Shown here: one piece after another, positions 4,927 through 5,197 of the stretch
Layout: every line of letters begins with the position of its first letter
How positions within the stretch are numbered: the stretch's first letter is position 1
DNA from: Fimbriimonadaceae bacterium
GTDB taxonomy: Bacteria > Armatimonadota > Fimbriimonadia > Fimbriimonadales > Fimbriimonadaceae
Assembly (NCBI GenBank): GCA_014380605.1
Contig: JACMJO010000317.1
Coordinates: 1 to 5,197 of the forward strand
Length of the DNA: 5,197 nucleotides
Reading direction: 5' to 3'
Translations under genes and position numbers: made by a program
Notes under the pieces: model-generated
Told to the model about the DNA's origin: nothing
Databases searched by the model: none
Seen by the model: the letters and a program-made list of their open reading frames with translations, nothing else

Positions 4927-5197
4927 ATGAAGCCCCCTAAAGTTGTGAGCTTTGACTGCGCCCAGACCTTGCTTGAGGTCGATTGGTCGATCAAGCGTTA
5001 TGTCGCGGACCTCTGCGCCTATGCCGAATTTCCGATCCCCCTTGAGGGCCCCGCGATTTATGAGAGCATGTATAACTCCCGGCTTTCAGACTACGTGAGG
5101 GTCAACATGACCCGTGATCACGTCAAGTGCGAGGCTTGGTGGGTCACTCTTGGGGAAGATTGGTTGCGGGAGATCGGAATGGACCTCGCATTCGCCA
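4927..5197 (+). CDS. HAD-superfamily hydrolase, N-terminal part, cut by window edge
   Basis: The only plus-strand gene; 90 codons are visible before the right edge. KVVSFDCAQTLLEVDW (residues 5-20) is HAD motif I on the first strand, with Asp10 as the expected nucleophile and Thr14-Leu15 as the usual TL. The second Asp (two residues later) is Ala12, and the usual Gly before Thr is Gln13. A helical cap follows, with EAWWVTLGEDWLREIG near residues 70-85. The WW-x-x-L...G pattern recalls the HDHD3/DREG-2-like branch of type I HADs (inference). Motifs II-IV lie outside the window, so the reaction is unknown; haloacid dehalogenase, phosphonatase or phosphatase-like activity are all possible. ATG 4927 places motif I near the N-terminus as usual but has no Shine-Dalgarno. 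An in-frame ATG at 4861, with GGGG three bases upstream, would add 22 residues. Divergent from the secreted-protein gene; no good plus-strand promoter is seen in the gap. Confidence 0.78.
   Translation, partial: MKPPKVVSFDCAQTLLEVDWSIKRYVADLCAYAEFPIPLEGPAIYESMYNSRLSDYVRVNMTRDHVKCEAWWVTLGEDWLREIGMDLAFA

Noticed and set aside
4791..4994. 67-codon minus-strand open frame upstream of the secreted-protein gene
   Set aside because: It covers the promoter and the antisense of HAD motif I. The plus-strand frame has the recognisable motif and this one does not.
1..5197. Mobile element, CRISPR array, tRNA/rRNA or toxin-antitoxin system
   Set aside because: No repeat arrays, terminal inverted repeats with a transposase, tRNA-like cloverleaf or typical toxin-antitoxin pair were seen on either strand.

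Overview
The window is a compact bacterial chromosomal segment of moderate GC content (mid-50s % by eye). Six protein genes can be supported, plus one probable short leader peptide. Everything except the rightmost gene lies on the minus strand. No phage, IS, CRISPR or RNA gene is visible. The taxon cannot be fixed from the sequence alone. The style of the proteins suggests a non-proteobacterial lineage, and Armatimonadota is a low-confidence guess.

Layout from right to left, the direction of most transcription. At the right edge a plus-strand HAD-superfamily hydrolase begins and runs off the window. Divergent from it is a secreted protein of unknown function, with a good promoter, Shine-Dalgarno and signal peptide, closed by a strong intrinsic terminator. 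Next comes a small P-loop nucleotide kinase-like gene whose start lies only 16 nt past that terminator. A 115-nt spacer follows, then the most interesting stretch (about 3090-3390). It holds a 36-codon ORF whose last 17 codons include 11 Leu/Val/Ile codons, a perfect 13-bp terminator hairpin with a T-tract 24 nt past its stop, and then ilvB and ilvN. ilvB and ilvN overlap by four bases and encode the large (ThDP/FAD) and small (ACT-domain) subunits of acetohydroxyacid synthase, the first common enzyme of branched-chain amino-acid synthesis. After a 61-nt gap without a terminator comes a GT4-type glycosyltransferase, cut by the left edge inside its EX7E motif.

The main result is that the ilvBN operon appears to be preceded by a complete, previously hidden attenuator. 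The parts are a branched-chain-rich leader peptide, a segment just after its stop that can pair with the 5' arm of the terminator (an antiterminator), and the terminator itself. The parts are directly visible; the regulatory mechanism is inference by analogy with the E. coli ilvB and ilvGMEDA leaders. Secondary points are a Ser at the valine-contact Asn position of the small subunit, unusual residues at two herbicide-contact positions of the large subunit, and a non-canonical HAD motif I in the right-edge gene.
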